Below the pieces are notes generated by a model. That model was not told the origin of the DNA, did not search any database, and saw nothing but the letters and a program-made list of their open reading frames with translations. From assembly GCF_021582895.2 (NCBI RefSeq), contig NZ_CP091139.2:1922001-1986000 (forward strand): a stretch of DNA of 64,000 bases, given 5' to 3'. This document shows, one piece after another, positions 1 through 8,887 of the stretch (its first letter is position 1; the number at the start of each line of letters is the position of its first letter). The translations under genes and the position numbers were made by a program. The stretch is from Microbacterium elymi (lineage in GTDB: Bacteria; Actinomycetota; Actinomycetes; Actinomycetales; Microbacteriaceae).

Positions 1-45
1 CATCACCAGCATGATGATGGACAGCCGTCTCAGTTCCTTGGTCAT
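1..45 (-). CDS. pbpA: Penicillin-binding protein PbpA, N-terminal end only
   Basis: Only the first 15 codons lie in the window, reading MTKELRRLSIIMLVM. This basic start followed by a hydrophobic run is the usual N-terminus of the class B penicillin-binding protein encoded directly after rodA in actinobacteria. The start codon lies one base past the rodA stop, so the two are probably translated together. PbpA is a membrane-anchored transpeptidase that crosslinks peptidoglycan with RodA as the glycosyltransferase partner. The name rests on the first residues and the gene order only. Confidence 0.75.
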   Translation of the reverse strand, partial: MTKELRRLSIIMLVM

Positions 46-46
46 C

Positions 47-1473
47 TCAGCCGATCACCACCCGCGGACGTGAGCGCACGGCATCCGAGATCCGCAGGCA
101 GCGCCACGATCAGCCAGTTCGCCACCAGGGACGAGCCGCCGGCGGCCAGGAACGGCGTGGTCAGCCCGGTCAGCGGGATGACCCGGGTCACACCGCCGAC
201 CATGATGAACACCTGCAGCGCGATGGTGAACGAGACGCCCACCGCGAGGAGCTTGCCGAAGTCGTCCTGGCCGTTCAGGCCGATGCGGATGCCGCGGCTG
301 GTGAACACCATGTAGAGGGCGAGGATCGCGAACAGGCCGATGAGGCCGAGCTCTTCGCCGAGCGCAAGCGAAGATGTAGTCGCTCTCGGCCACCGGGGTC
401 AGCCACGGGCGGCCCTGTCCGAGCCCCGTCCCGATCAGCCCGCCCTGGGCGAGCCCGAAGATGCCCTGCACGAGCTGATAGCTGCTGCCGTTGACCAGGT
501 CGGGGTTGAAGGCATCCAGCCAGTTCGTGAACCGTCCGCCGACGTACGGCAGAAAGCGGGATGCCAGGAACGCGCCGCCGGCGGCGAGGATGACGCCGAT
601 GAGGACCCAGCTGGTCTTGCTCGTGGCCACGTACAGCATCGCCACGAACATCCCGAAGATGAGCAGCCCGGTGCCGAGGTCGCGCTGGATCACGATGATC
701 CCCAGCGACACCAGCCAGATCACCAGCAGCGGCCCGAGCTCGCGGGCGCGCGGCCAGGTCATCCCGAGGAAGCGGGTGCCCACCGAGGTGAGGCTGTCGC
801 GGGTGCGCACCAGGTACCCGGCGAAGAAGATCGCCAGGCAGATCTTGGCCAGTTCACCCGGCTGGAACGAGAAGAACCCGAGCGAGACCCACACGTCGGC
901 ATTGGCATCCGTCCCCAGGCCCGGGACGATCGGCAGAGCAGGAGGAGGATGCCGACCAGGCCGAAGATATATGTGTACCGGAACAGCACGCGGTAGTTGC
1001 GCAGCAGGATCACCAGCACGATCGCCCCCACCAGGGCGATCCCGGCCCACGCGAGCTGTCGGGTCGAATAGGCCTCCCAGCCGTGCCGGCCCCAGTGCAC
1101 GTCCAGCCGATAGATCTCGGCCAGCCCGATGCCGGTCAGCAGGGTCGCGATCGGCACGACGAACGGGTCGGCGTCGCGGGCGACCAGGCGCAAGCACGAT
1201 ATCCAGCGCCAGGGCCAACGCGGTCAGCGCGCCCAGATAGATGAGGAACTTCGGGTCGATCTCGCCGGCCGCGCCCAGCTGGACGAGGACGACGGCCGCG
1301 CCGTTGATGAGGAAGGCGAACACGAGCAGCGCGAGCTCGCGGTTGCGCTGGGTCTGCGGCACCCGGATCTTGCGCAGGGCGCGCAGGACCGCGGTGTCGG
1401 CCGACCCGCCGTCGGTCGGCGCCGGGGTCGGCGCGGGGCGGACCGGGGTGTTTCCACCGGGGGGCGTGCGCAT
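47..1473 (-). CDS. rodA: FtsW/RodA/SpoVE family peptidoglycan glycosyltransferase (frame-disrupted)
   Basis: Integral membrane SEDS protein that polymerises lipid II into glycan strands with a partner class B PBP. After a short Pro/Thr-rich cytoplasmic N-terminus come about ten membrane segments. SEDS landmarks are visible: WVSLGFFSFQPGELAKI, VIQRDLGTGLLI, GLIGTGLGQGRPWLTPVAESDY and TPFLAAGGSSLVANW. The reading frame changes four times as given: near 95, at 364-369, near 940 and at 1190-1195. Two of these are GCTGC written GCTTGC; the others are also at CTGC runs. With these corrected it is one gene of about 475 codons. It starts on the base where the pstP stop ends, in the fhaA-fhaB-pstP-rodA-pbpA operon. 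Confidence 0.93.
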
Positions 1474-2708
1474 CAGTCACCCCCGATGTTCTGTCGAAGC
1501 TGGTCGACGATCTGCTCGGCGTCCGCGAGCGAGCCCGCTGAGATCGTGCCCTGCACGACCTGGCGCTCGAACTCGGGCAGCACGCTCAGCGGCAGGCCGG
1601 TGTCCTCGTACGGCGAAGACAGCGAGATCGGGCCGATGCTCTGCTGGATGCCGCGGAAGATCACCACGGTGTCTTCGTCGGCACCGACGAAGTACCGCGT
1701 CTGGGTCCACTGGTAGGCGCCGAACAGCGCGGCGCCGATCAGCGCGAGCACCAGGATCAGCCCGGCGATCCAGCCGATCCGGCGCCGCCGGCCTCGTCGG
1801 CGGTCCTCCTCGATGAGCTCCTCGAGGTACTCGGCGTCGGGTTCGAAGTGGGTCGGCTCGTTCGCCGCCTGCCGGGTCAGGTGCAGCCACGACACGCGTC
1901 CGGGGCGGGCGAGCGGCACCTCGACGCCCTTCGGGGTGGATGCCGCACCGACGATCGTCGGCGTCCCGGACACGAGCGGATGCTGACCGCCGACATCCAC
2001 GATCACGATGGTGACGTTGTCCGGCGCGCCGGCGTCCAGCGCATGCTTGAGCAGCACGTCGGCCGTGCGGCCGGGGGCCAGGCCCAGGCCCAGCGTCTTG
2101 GCGGTGTGCGCGTCGTCCACGACCCCGCTCAGCCCGTCCGAGCACAGCAGCCAGCGGTCGCCGGGCTGCGTGGGCATGATGAACGTGTCCACCTCGGGGT
2201 CGGCATCCATGTCGCCGAGCACCCGCATCAGCACCGACCGGCGCGGATGGTAGCGCGCCTCTTCGGGGGTGATCCGGCCGGAGTCCACGAGGCGCTGCAC
2301 GAACGTGTGGTCGGTGGTGATCTGGGTGAGCGCGTCGTCGCGGTACAGGTAGATGCGCGAGTCGCCGATGTGGGCGATGACGGCGTACTCGTCGACCATG
2401 ATGATCGCGCACACGGTCGTGCCCATGCCGGCCAGCTCGGGCTTGATCTTGACCGTGTCGATCAGGGCGCCGGCCGCCGCGGTGAGCGCGCGCTGGAGCG
2501 CGCGCTCGGCCTCGGCCGGGGTGTCATAGGTGTGGTCGAGCCCCTCGAGCCGGTCGATGGCGATGCTCGAGGCGACGTCGCCGCCGGCGTGACCGCCCAT
2601 TCCGTCGGCGACGACGAACAGGTTCGATCCGGAGTAGCCGGAGTCCTGGTTGTTCCCGCGCACCTTGCCGGTGTGCGAGAGAGCAGCGCTCGAACCCTGG
2701 AAGACCAT
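1473..2708 (-). CDS. pstP: PP2C-family serine/threonine protein phosphatase PstP
   Basis: Intact 411-residue protein. Residues 1-240 form a PP2C (PPM) catalytic domain with the metal-binding signatures RGNNQDSG, VVADGMGGHAGG, IGDSRIYLYR, LLCSDGLSG and GAPDNVTIV. A basic stretch (RRRGRRRRIG) is followed by one transmembrane helix near residue 315 and an extracellular tail of about 80 residues. It dephosphorylates targets of the PknA/PknB Ser/Thr kinases, whose genes usually lie beyond pbpA in this operon, outside this window. It is 12 bases downstream of fhaB and abuts rodA. Confidence 0.96.
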   Translation of the reverse strand: MVFQGSSAALSHTGKVRGNNQDSGYSGSNLFVVADGMGGHAGGDVASSIAIDRLEGLDHTYDTPAEAERALQRALTAAAGALIDTVKIKPELAGMGTTVCAIIMVDEYAVIAHIGDSRIYLYRDDALTQITTDHTFVQRLVDSGRITPEEARYHPRRSVLMRVLGDMDADPEVDTFIMPTQPGDRWLLCSDGLSGVVDDAHTAKTLGLGLAPGRTADVLLKHALDAGAPDNVTIVIVDVGGQHPLVSGTPTIVGAASTPKGVEVPLARPGRVSWLHLTRQAANEPTHFEPDAEYLEELIEEDRRRGRRRRIGWIAGLILVLALIGAALFGAYQWTQTRYFVGADEDTVVIFRGIQQSIGPISLSSPYEDTGLPLSVLPEFERQVVQGTISAGSLADAEQIVDQLRQNIGGD

Positions 2709-2720
2709 GGCGGGCGGGGC

Positions 2721-3252
2721 CTACTTCCGCAGCTCGAACGTCGTCGCGCCCACGCGGATCGGCGCGCCGATGGTCACCGGAGTGGGCGAGGCCACCCGGC
2801 GCCCGTCGTGCCAGGTGCCGTTCGTCGAGTCGAGGTCCTGGATCATCCACTGGTCGCCCCAGAGCACGAGGCGCGCATGATGACTGGACGTGTAGTCGTC
2901 GCGGACGACCAGGCCCGACTCGCTGGACCGGCCGATCGTCAGGGGCTCGGTGCCCAGCGGCAGCTCGAGTCCGGCCTTGGGGCCGCTGGTGATCACGATG
3001 CGCGACACCGTCGCGGTCGTCGCTCCCCCGCCGGCGGCCGACGGCGCCAGCGACTGCACGGGCGTGGTCAGCTCGTTCGGGCTGGACGTGGGGGCGGGGG
3101 ATGCCGCGGCTGCGGCGGCCTCGGGGGCGGGCATCTTGCGCACCTTCACCCCGAACAGGTCGGCGCGCAGCGAGTACACCACCGCGAACACGAAGAACCA
3201 CATCAGCACCAGGAAACCGAGGCGCAAGCAGGAGAAGTGTCAGCTCACTCAA
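2721..3252 (-). CDS. fhaB: FHA-domain membrane protein FhaB/FipA type
   Basis: Small protein with an N-terminal membrane helix (LVLMWFFVFAVVYSLRADLFG), a Pro/Ala-rich linker and a C-terminal FHA domain with the phosphothreonine-binding signature IGRSSESGLVV, SSHHARL and DLDSTNGTWHDG. It binds phosphorylated partners at the division and elongation machinery. The start is TTG at 3250-3252 (MSELTLLLL), overlapping the fhaA stop as TTGA. The segment upstream of the helix is out of frame because GCTGCGCC is written GCTTGCGCC at 3224-3229; removing one base joins SELTLLLL to RLGFLVLMW. Confidence 0.93.
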
Positions 3253-3988
3253 CGGTCGCCACCCCCGACGTCGAACATGCGGGTCGCGGCATCCGCCGCC
3301 GAAGATCTTGGCACCGGCGGCGCGGCCTGCGGGACGACGCGGAACACGATCTCGGTGCGGCCGATCGTGATCGTCGCCTCGGGCGGGAGCGGAGCCTGGC
3401 TCACCGGCTGCCCGTCGAGCTTGGTGCCGTTGGTCGAGCCGAGGTCGCGCACCATGGCCCGCTCGCCGTCCCAGAGGATCTCGACGTGCTTGCGGCTGGT
3501 GCCCGAGTCGGCGACGGTGATGTCGGCATCGCTGCCGCGGCCGATGACGGTGCGGCCGGTGCGCGAGCGGATGCCGGGTGCCGTCGATGTCGACCACGCC
3601 TCGCCAGGACACCGTGCCCTCGGCCGTGCGGGAGGCGACCCGCAGTGTGCCGGTGGAGAGCCGCTCGTCGCGCTGGAGCGTGACCGACACGGGGCCGGCG
3701 AACGAGTAGTGCTGGGAGGCCGCGTGCGTGCGCACGATCTCGGTGAGTTCGCCGATCAGTGCCGGGCCGATGGCCGCCATCTTCTCGTCGTCGGACGGCG
3801 CGAGGCGCACGGTGAGCGTGTTCGGCACCAGAATGCGGTCGCGTGACACCACGGCGGCCTTCTTGTCGAGCTCGCTCCGCAGAGCGGATGCGATCTCGAC
3901 AGGCTGGATGCCGCTTGCGGAAGGTCTTGGCGAACGCGCCGTTGACGGCGCGCTCGAGACCCTTCTCGAAGCTGTCAAGTAGTCCCAC
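3249..3988 (-). CDS. fhaA: FHA-domain protein FhaA with N-terminal DUF3662 domain (frame-disrupted)
   Basis: First gene of the operon. It begins MGLLDSFEKGLERAVNGAF, the conserved start of the actinobacterial DUF3662 domain, and ends with an FHA domain (WDGERAMVRDLGSTNGTKL, then TITIGRTEIVFRV). FhaA proteins bind phosphorylated pseudokinase or lipid II flippase partners and regulate cell-wall assembly. Two frame changes are seen. One is at 3913-3918, where GCAGC is written GCAAGC and correction joins AKTFR to SGIQPVEI. The second is near 3570 before the FHA domain. At about 246 codons it is shorter than the mycobacterial protein but normal for this family of bacteria. Confidence 0.92.
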
Positions 3989-4071
3989 ACGACTCCTCAG
4001 GCAGGCAGATCAGTGGCTACATGCTAGTTCCCCCGCCTGGGGAGACGATGGATTCGGTGTCGCGGGCCCGC

Positions 4072-4166
4072 TGTCCTTTCCCGCTCGCGCTGTCCTTTCC
4101 CGCTCGCGCGGCCGTTTCCCGCTCGCGCGGTCCTTTCCCGCTCGCGCTGTCGTTTCCCGCTCGCGC
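4072..4166. repeat. Five tandem 19-bp repeats
   Basis: Five head-to-tail copies of a 19-bp unit ending in TTTCCCGCTCGCGC, at 4072, 4091, 4110, 4129 and 4148. They differ only in the first few bases. A degraded sixth copy follows, and partial inverted copies (GCGCGAAAGCGGAAAACGAC) lie at 4231-4260. The array sits between the fhaA operon (leftwards) and tRNA-Leu (rightwards), so it is in a divergent promoter region. There are no spacers, so it is not a CRISPR. Open frames across it are compositional and are not annotated. Confidence 0.9.
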
Positions 4167-4382
4167 GGCCGTTCTCGACCTGCCCCTGCGGCTCGCGCTG
4201 CTGTTTCCGGCATCCGCGCCCGAAAAGGACGGGCGCGAAAGCGGAAAACGACAGCGCGAGGCGCGGGGCGGGGAGGGCGCTCGCGGGGCGATGCGACGGG
4301 CGATGCGACGGGCAGCGCCAGAATCGGAGGCCGGTCGAGCCGTGCTATCCTCGACAAGTTGAGATTCGGGGTTTCCCGACTC

Positions 4383-4466
<84 letters not shown>

Positions 4467-4476
4467 CACAGCAGAG

Positions 4477-4513
4477 ACAGCCCCTGATCCGGGTTCCCGG
4501 ACCGGGGGCTGTG
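4477..4513 (+). terminator. Hairpin terminator after tRNA-Leu
   Basis: ACAGCCCC and GGGGGCTGT form the outer stem, with an inner TCCGGG/CCCGGA stem. It begins about ten bases after the tRNA and is followed by TGTCGTCCT. It also lies just past the stop of the leftward acetyltransferase gene, so it may serve both directions. Confidence 0.75.
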
Positions 4514-4532
4514 TCGTCCTCGGGCCCTTCGG

Positions 4533-5018
4533 CTATTCGAGCGTGGGCACCAGGGTGTAGACGATCTCCTCCACGTCGCGGCCGAGTCCTGGGGCGGGCG
4601 CGACGTCGCGGGACACCTCGGTGAAGCCGTTGTGCTCCAGCACGGCGATCGCCCCGGGATTGTGTGCGGCCACGCGGGCGAACAGCGGACGCGTCGGCTC
4701 GCGCGAGACGAGCAGGCGCAGCGCCTCGGTCGCGACCCCTCTCCCCCACGCGTGCCGCGGCAGCCAGAACGTGACCTCGCGGTCGCCATCCAAAGTGAAC
4801 GCCGCGATCGTGCCGGCGAAGCCGCCCCGCTCGGTGATCACGTGCAGCGAGACATCCGGCGACGCGCGGCGCACCGCGATCCATTCGTCGAACGCGGTGC
4901 GGTCCGCGGCATCCCGTGCCGTGAAGGCCGCCATTGCGATGGCCTCGGGATCGCGCAGCATCTCGAAGACGGCGTCGAGGTCGTCGTCGTCCAGGTCACG
5001 CAGCTCGATGTGGCCCAT
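4533..5018 (-). CDS. GNAT family N-acetyltransferase
   Basis: A 161-residue protein of the RimJ/RimL-like GNAT type, transferring an acetyl group from acetyl-CoA to an unknown amine. It starts MGHIELRDLDDDDLDAVFEM. The acetyl-CoA binding core is seen as VTFWLPRHAWGRGVATEALR (motif A) and ARVAAHNPGAIAVLEHNGF (motif B). Length matches the family. It stands alone between tRNA-Leu and a divergent gap to the next leftward gene. The substrate cannot be told from the sequence. Confidence 0.88.
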   Translation of the reverse strand: MGHIELRDLDDDDLDAVFEMLRDPEAIAMAAFTARDAADRTAFDEWIAVRRASPDVSLHVITERGGFAGTIAAFTLDGDREVTFWLPRHAWGRGVATEALRLLVSREPTRPLFARVAAHNPGAIAVLEHNGFTEVSRDVAPAPGLGRDVEEIVYTLVPTLE

Positions 5019-5059
5019 GCCGACACCGTACCCGTGCGCGCCCCGTGCGGGAATGCCTC

Positions 5060-5704
5060 TCAGCCCAGGCCGTGCTGCATGCGCAGGATGCGCTCCGCGC
5101 TGTCGCCGTCGCGCGCGGCGACGGCCTCGCGGAACACCCGGTAGATGTCGGTGCGCTCGGCGCGGTCGGTCACGTGCGGGCTCCAGCTGTGCAGGTTGCG
5201 GCGCAGGGCGAACTCCGACTCCTCGAGCATCATCTGCACGACCCGGTTCTCGGTGGCGTACGTGACCAGGATGAAGAAGTGCATGCTGACCCGCAGCAGG
5301 TCGTCGCGGTCGTCGGCGTCGGAGGCGGCGATCATCTGATCGATCCCGGCCAGCAGCTGGTCCACTGTCTCGTCCGAGCAGCGGCTCAGCGCCATGCGCA
5401 CCGCGGTGCCCATCATGTAGACGACCATCTCGTGCGTCGCCGCGCGCAGGCTGTCGTCCGGGACGGACACCCGCGTCCACCGGTTGGCCGACACCTCGAC
5501 CAGGCCGGAGCGCTCCAGCCGCTGCAGCGCCTCACGGACGGGAGTGCGTGAGACGCCCAGTCGCTCGGCGAGTTCGGTGTCGCGGAGGCGCTCGCCGGAT
5601 CGGAGCCGGCCGTCGAGGATCGCCTCGCCGAGCACGCGGTACACCTCGTCGCCGAGGATGGCGCCGCGCGGGTCGAGCGGCGCGAAAGCTACATCGCTGG
5701 TCAT
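5060..5704 (-). CDS. GntR family transcriptional regulator, FCD type
   Basis: A 214-residue regulator. The N-terminal winged helix (about residues 15-75) has the recognition segment [20 protein letters not shown], and the C-terminal all-helical FCD ligand domain carries the metal-binding histidine in RVSMHFFI and a late conserved RADxYRVF-like segment. FCD regulators usually sense small organic acids. No target gene is adjacent in an obvious operon. A palindrome at 5845 in its own upstream region is a possible site. Confidence 0.92.
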   Translation of the reverse strand: MTSDVAFAPLDPRGAILGDEVYRVLGEAILDGRLRSGERLRDTELAERLGVSRTPVREALQRLERSGLVEVSANRWTRVSVPDDSLRAATHEMVVYMMGTAVRMALSRCSDETVDQLLAGIDQMIAASDADDRDDLLRVSMHFFILVTYATENRVVQMMLEESEFALRRNLHSWSPHVTDRAERTDIYRVFREAVAARDGDSAERILRMQHGLG

Positions 5705-5844
5705 GGGTTGCCCAAGTCTTCTGTCAGGGGGTCTCGATCGGTGGGGGGTCGGTCGAGGAGAACAACAGCACTGGGATGCGTCGCAATATATCAGCCGTGA
5801 CTATCAGGGCACCAGGCGATCTTGCGTGGCGAGAGGGCACCGGG

Positions 5845-5856
5845 CCGATATATCGG
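5845..5856. promoter_or_regulatory. 12-bp perfect palindrome, possible operator
   Basis: CCGATATATCGG reads the same on both strands and is strikingly AT-rich for this DNA. It lies about 140 bases upstream of the start of the leftward FCD-GntR gene and 210 bases upstream of the cold-shock gene. Autoregulation by the GntR protein is an inference from position. Confidence 0.4.
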
Positions 5857-5900
5857 TACAGTTGGGGTGCCACGTGCGCGTGGCCTATCCGGGGGGATAC

Positions 5901-5945
5901 GTCGACGCCCGGACCGTCGGTCTCAGACCCGGTCCGGGCGTCGAC
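5901..5945. promoter_or_regulatory. Long perfect inverted repeat (16-bp arms)
   Basis: GTCGACGCCCGGACCG (5901-5916) and its exact complement (5930-5945) flank a 13-base loop that itself contains GGTCT/AGACC. There is no T-run, so a simple terminator is not supported. It may be an mRNA leader structure upstream of the cold-shock gene or an insulator between divergent units. Confidence 0.6.
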
Positions 5946-6065
5946 GGGGCCCGTCGTGCAACATTTCCGTCACCATCTGTCGCAGACCCGCCATCGAACA
6001 CGCGACTTCGTTACGGTGGAGGCAATCCGGCGCACGGTGTGTCGGAACGCACAGAATGGCAATAC

Positions 6066-6272
6066 ATGAGCACGCAGGGCACCGTCAAGTGGTTCAACTC
6101 CGAGAAGGGGTTCGGATTCATCGCCCCCGACGAAGGCGGCGCTGACGTCTTCGCGCACTACACCGCCATCGAATCGAGCGGCTACCGCTCGCTCGAGGAG
6201 AACCAGCGCGTCGAATTCGACGTGGCGCAGGGACCCAAGGGTCTCCAGGCCGAGAACATCCGCGCGCTGTAG
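6066..6272 (+). CDS. Cold-shock protein (CspA family)
   Basis: A 68-residue single cold-shock domain. RNP1 is KGFGFI and RNP2 is DVFAHYTAI; the protein begins [20 protein letters not shown]. It is a small OB-fold RNA/DNA chaperone acting in the cytoplasm. Length is standard. It is preceded by a long leader region with a strong hairpin at 5901-5945, which could be part of temperature-dependent control, though this is inferred. Confidence 0.97.
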   Translation: MSTQGTVKWFNSEKGFGFIAPDEGGADVFAHYTAIESSGYRSLEENQRVEFDVAQGPKGLQAENIRAL

Positions 6273-6326
6273 CGCGGCTTTCGGTCGCTGAGCGGGCTCG
6301 CACGGCGTCGCGCCCGCTCAGCGACC

Positions 6327-7596
6327 TCAGGCAGGACTCATCCGGTCGTATGCCGCCAGGGCCTGTGCGTCTTCGGCGTGCCTCAGTGCGCGTCGCGCAG
6401 CATCCAGCGCCTCGACCGGATCGGGCAGTTGGCGTGCCGTGGCGAGTTCCTCCTGCGCGCCGATGAGGCGTGCGCGCGCGTCGGCGCCGGTTCCCGGGAC
6501 GGATGCCTCGGCCCGCGCGACCGCGTTCTGAGCGGCCGCGATCGTGCCCGGCAGTGCCGTGCGCGCGCCCCGCAGGCGCTGCTGCGCGGTGCGGGCGTCT
6601 CCAAGCGCGAGGTCGAGCCGATCGCGCAGCCGCGCGATCGATTCGACCGCCGCCGTGGGGTGGCGCGCAGCATCCGATTCGAGCGCCGCCAGGGCGCCCT
6701 GCGCCTCGTCGATCGCACCGCCCAGCCGGGCGGAGGCATCCGGCTCGAGCGACTCGCGCACCGTCAGCGCCTGCCGGATCGCCCCGCGGGTCGCGTCGAA
6801 CTCGTCCGGCAGCGCGGCCGACGCCTGGCGTATCAGGCGGTGGACCTCCTCCATCCGGCGGGTCTCGGACTGGGCCGAGCGAATGCGGCGCTCGGCCAGG
6901 GCCAGGTCGCTCAGAGCGCTGCGGGACGGGTCGTGGGCGCTCGCCGCCGCCCGGTCGAGGAGTTCGGCGGCCTCGTCGGCGTGGGCCACGGCTTGCGGCG
7001 GCGCCGGCCGCGGCATCCGTCCATTCCGACTCGTCGAACCGCTCGCCCAGTTCGCGCAGCGGCGCGGTGGGGTCGCCGAGCTCTTCCCGCAGCCGGGTCA
7101 GTCGGGTGCGGGCGGCGTCGATCTGGGCCGGCGCCGAGGTGTTGGCGCGCATCCACTCCTCGTGCTCGGCGCGGGCGCGGGCGATGATGCCCTGGGCGTC
7201 GGCGACGTGCCTCGTGATCAGCCCTGCCCGGCGCTGCACCTCGGCGGGCAGCAGTCCGGATTCGTCGCCGATCGCGCGATAGTCCTCGAAGGCCTCGTCG
7301 CGCACGTGCTGGGCCGTCATGCGCGCGCGGCGCAGGGACGCCGGGGCGCCGCCGCCGTAGAGCGCTCCGGACAGGCCGACCTCGAGGTCGAGCTCGCCCA
7401 CCTCGTCATCGAGTCGAACCAGGGCCGAGCCCGCGTCGGTGCGCGCCGCGGCGGCTGCCGCCGTGGCCCGCGGGGAGCGGCGCGCAGACCTCACCGCCCA
7501 GCCGATCGCCACGATCACCACCGCGGCGACCACGATCACGACCAGCGCGGGCACGAGCCAGCGCACGATCTCGCCGACCACCCCCGCGAACGGCAT
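6327..7596 (-). CDS. Membrane-anchored coiled-coil protein of unknown function
   Basis: I do not recognise a named family. After MPFAGVVGEIVRWLVP there is one transmembrane helix (VIVVAAVVIVAIGWAV), then about 390 mostly helical residues rich in Ala, Arg and Glu that look like long coiled coil. The layout resembles the C-terminal part of actinobacterial TPM-domain membrane proteins, but no TPM domain is seen. The frame breaks at 6991-6996, where GCAGC is written GCAAGC. Correcting it joins WTDAAAGAAAA to VAHADEAAELLD, giving about 422 residues. It abuts the HAD gene on the same strand and may be co-transcribed with it. Confidence 0.8.
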
Positions 7597-7597
7597 G

Positions 7598-8356
7598 TCA
7601 GCCGATCTCGACGGATGCGGGTCGGGATGCGGTGGCCCGGGCAGGTTCTTCGGGCTCGGGTTCTTCGGGCCTGGGTTCTTCGGGCTCGCCGACCAGCAGC
7701 AGAGCGCGGAGCTCGGCGACGGTGTCCACCGCCGCCTGGGCGCCCTCGGCCTCGTGCGGCCAGCTGAATCCCCAGCGCACGAAGATCACCGGGACATCCC
7801 GCTCGGCGCCGCCTTCGACATCGTGATGCCGGTCGCCGACCAGGACGGGACGCGAGACATCCGCCCCGGCCGCCGCGAGCCGGCGCAGCGCCTCGCCGAT
7901 GATGTCGGCCTTGCGGCTCAGGGTCTGCTCGTCCGGCGTGGAGCCGACGGTCGCGGTCAGATGGGGGGCGAGGCCGAAGTGATCCATCAGCGCCACCACC
8001 TGCACCTCGGGCTTGGAACTGGCCGTGGCCTGGGGGATCCCGGCGGCGCCCAGTTCGGCGATGAGGGCGGCCATTCCGGGGAACAGCCGGGCGCCCGTGG
8101 TGTAGCCGTCGGCCCTGCCGATCGTGCGGTAGTAGGCGACCGCTTCGGCGGACTGCTCGAGGCTCATCCCCACGTTCGCCTGGAACGAGTCGAACATCGG
8201 CGGTCCGATCCAGTGCACGAGCTCGTCGTGCGTCGGGGCGGGATGGCCGAAGTGCTCGAGGGCGATGGAGAGGCGGCGCAGGATGCCCTCGGAGGCGTCC
8301 ACGATCGTCCCATCCACGTCCCAGAGGACGCAGGTGAACGGCGAGAGGGCGGACAT
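7598..8356 (-). CDS. HAD-superfamily hydrolase (phosphoglycolate phosphatase-like)
   Basis: A 252-residue protein with HAD motif I (WDVDGTIVDAS), a helical cap, motif II (ATASSKPEV), a lysine in LSRKADIIGEAL and motif IV (VLVGDRHHDVEGG). These point to a Mg-dependent phosphatase of the Gph type; the substrate is unknown. The C-terminus carries an unusual Pro/Glu-rich tail of PEEPRPEEPEPEEPA type. The ATG at 8354-8356 gives MSALSPFTCVLWDVDG, a normal start for this family; a longer open frame upstream is not used. Confidence 0.9.
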   Translation of the reverse strand: MSALSPFTCVLWDVDGTIVDASEGILRRLSIALEHFGHPAPTHDELVHWIGPPMFDSFQANVGMSLEQSAEAVAYYRTIGRADGYTTGARLFPGMAALIAELGAAGIPQATASSKPEVQVVALMDHFGLAPHLTATVGSTPDEQTLSRKADIIGEALRRLAAAGADVSRPVLVGDRHHDVEGGAERDVPVIFVRWGFSWPHEAEGAQAAVDTVAELRALLLVGEPEEPRPEEPEPEEPARATASRPASVEIG

Positions 8357-8407
8357 GTCCCCCAGCCTACGGTGGCGGGCTGGCACGGATCCTTCAGGAG
8401 GGGCCCG

Positions 8408-8584
8408 GTGGGCGCGGTCCTGGCCTGCGACGTAGCCGTGGTCGACATCGACGACCTCGGCGGGAACATCCTCGGCTCCACGCTGGACAAGGCCGGCGAA
8501 CACCGGCTGCGGGCGATCCTGAAGGACAACCCGCTCGGTCCGGGCCACGAGTCGACTCCGCTGGGCATCGTCCGCGCGGTCTGA
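8408..8584 (+). pseudogene. C-terminal remnant resembling coenzyme F420-0:L-glutamate ligase
   Basis: A 58-codon frame beginning at GTG with an AGGAGGGG ribosome site just upstream. It reads VVDIDDLGGNILGSTLDKAG, then NPLGPGHESTPLGIVR. This matches, from memory, the last part of actinobacterial F420 gamma-glutamyl ligase-like proteins, which are several hundred residues long. No upstream part is present: the divergent HAD gene starts 52 bases before it. It is therefore probably the tail of a deleted gene, though the ribosome site means a short protein could still be made. Confidence 0.5.
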
Positions 8585-8635
8585 TCGCCCCGCGCCGTGG
8601 GGGTGGGGCGCGCGGCGACCTTCGGCCCGCTTCAG

Positions 8636-8683
8636 CTGTCGCTGATGTACGCGAACCCGGCGTTTCCCGTGCATCAGCGACAG
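8636..8683. repeat. Inverted repeat with 12-bp perfect arms
   Basis: CTGTCGCTGATG (8636-8647) and CATCAGCGACAG (8672-8683) are exact complements separated by 24 bases. It could be a terminator-like or REP-like palindromic element after the F420-ligase remnant. No second copy was noticed in the window. Confidence 0.6.
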
Positions 8684-8817
8684 ATGAAGGTCGTTCGGGC
8701 TTGCGCCGGCGCGGTCGCGGTTGAGCCGCTGCTTTGTTCGTATCTGGGTCAAAGCTGATGGCAAGGACGAGGGATGTCGAGGGTGACGGATTCGGCAGGA
8801 TAATCATGAATTGACCA

Positions 8818-8847
8818 TTGACATGGCGAAGCTTCGTTCGATACACT
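8818..8847 (+). promoter_or_regulatory. Sigma-70 type promoter for the DUF222/HNH gene
   Basis: TTGACA (8818-8823) and TACACT (8842-8847) are 18 bases apart, in locally AT-rich sequence and about 40 bases before the start codon at 8888. This is the clearest vegetative promoter seen in the window. Confidence 0.65.
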
Positions 8848-8887
8848 GAAGGGAGTTCACCCGAGGAACAGACCGGAGGTTTCGCTG

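Larger units (their letters stand above)
5705..6065. other. Divergent intergenic region, GntR gene to cold-shock gene
   Basis: This 361-base gap has no convincing gene. It holds two AT-rich boxes (ATATATCAG near 5785 and CCGATATATCGG at 5845), a long perfect hairpin (5901-5945) and about 120 bases of leader before the cold-shock gene, which is common for genes of that family. Confidence 0.6.
8585..8887. other. Intergenic region upstream of the first DUF222/HNH gene
   Basis: The gap holds an inverted repeat (8636-8683) and a promoter (8818-8847). The first half is very GC-rich and the last 130 bases are much more AT-rich than the surroundings, as expected for a promoter region. I see no gene in it. 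Confidence 0.6.

Noticed and set aside
4072..4166. CRISPR-like array
   Set aside because: Units are head-to-tail with no unique spacers and no cas genes are near.
8671..8710. GCTTGC in the intergenic region near 8700 as another insertion error
   Set aside because: No coding frame is available to test it, so it was not counted.
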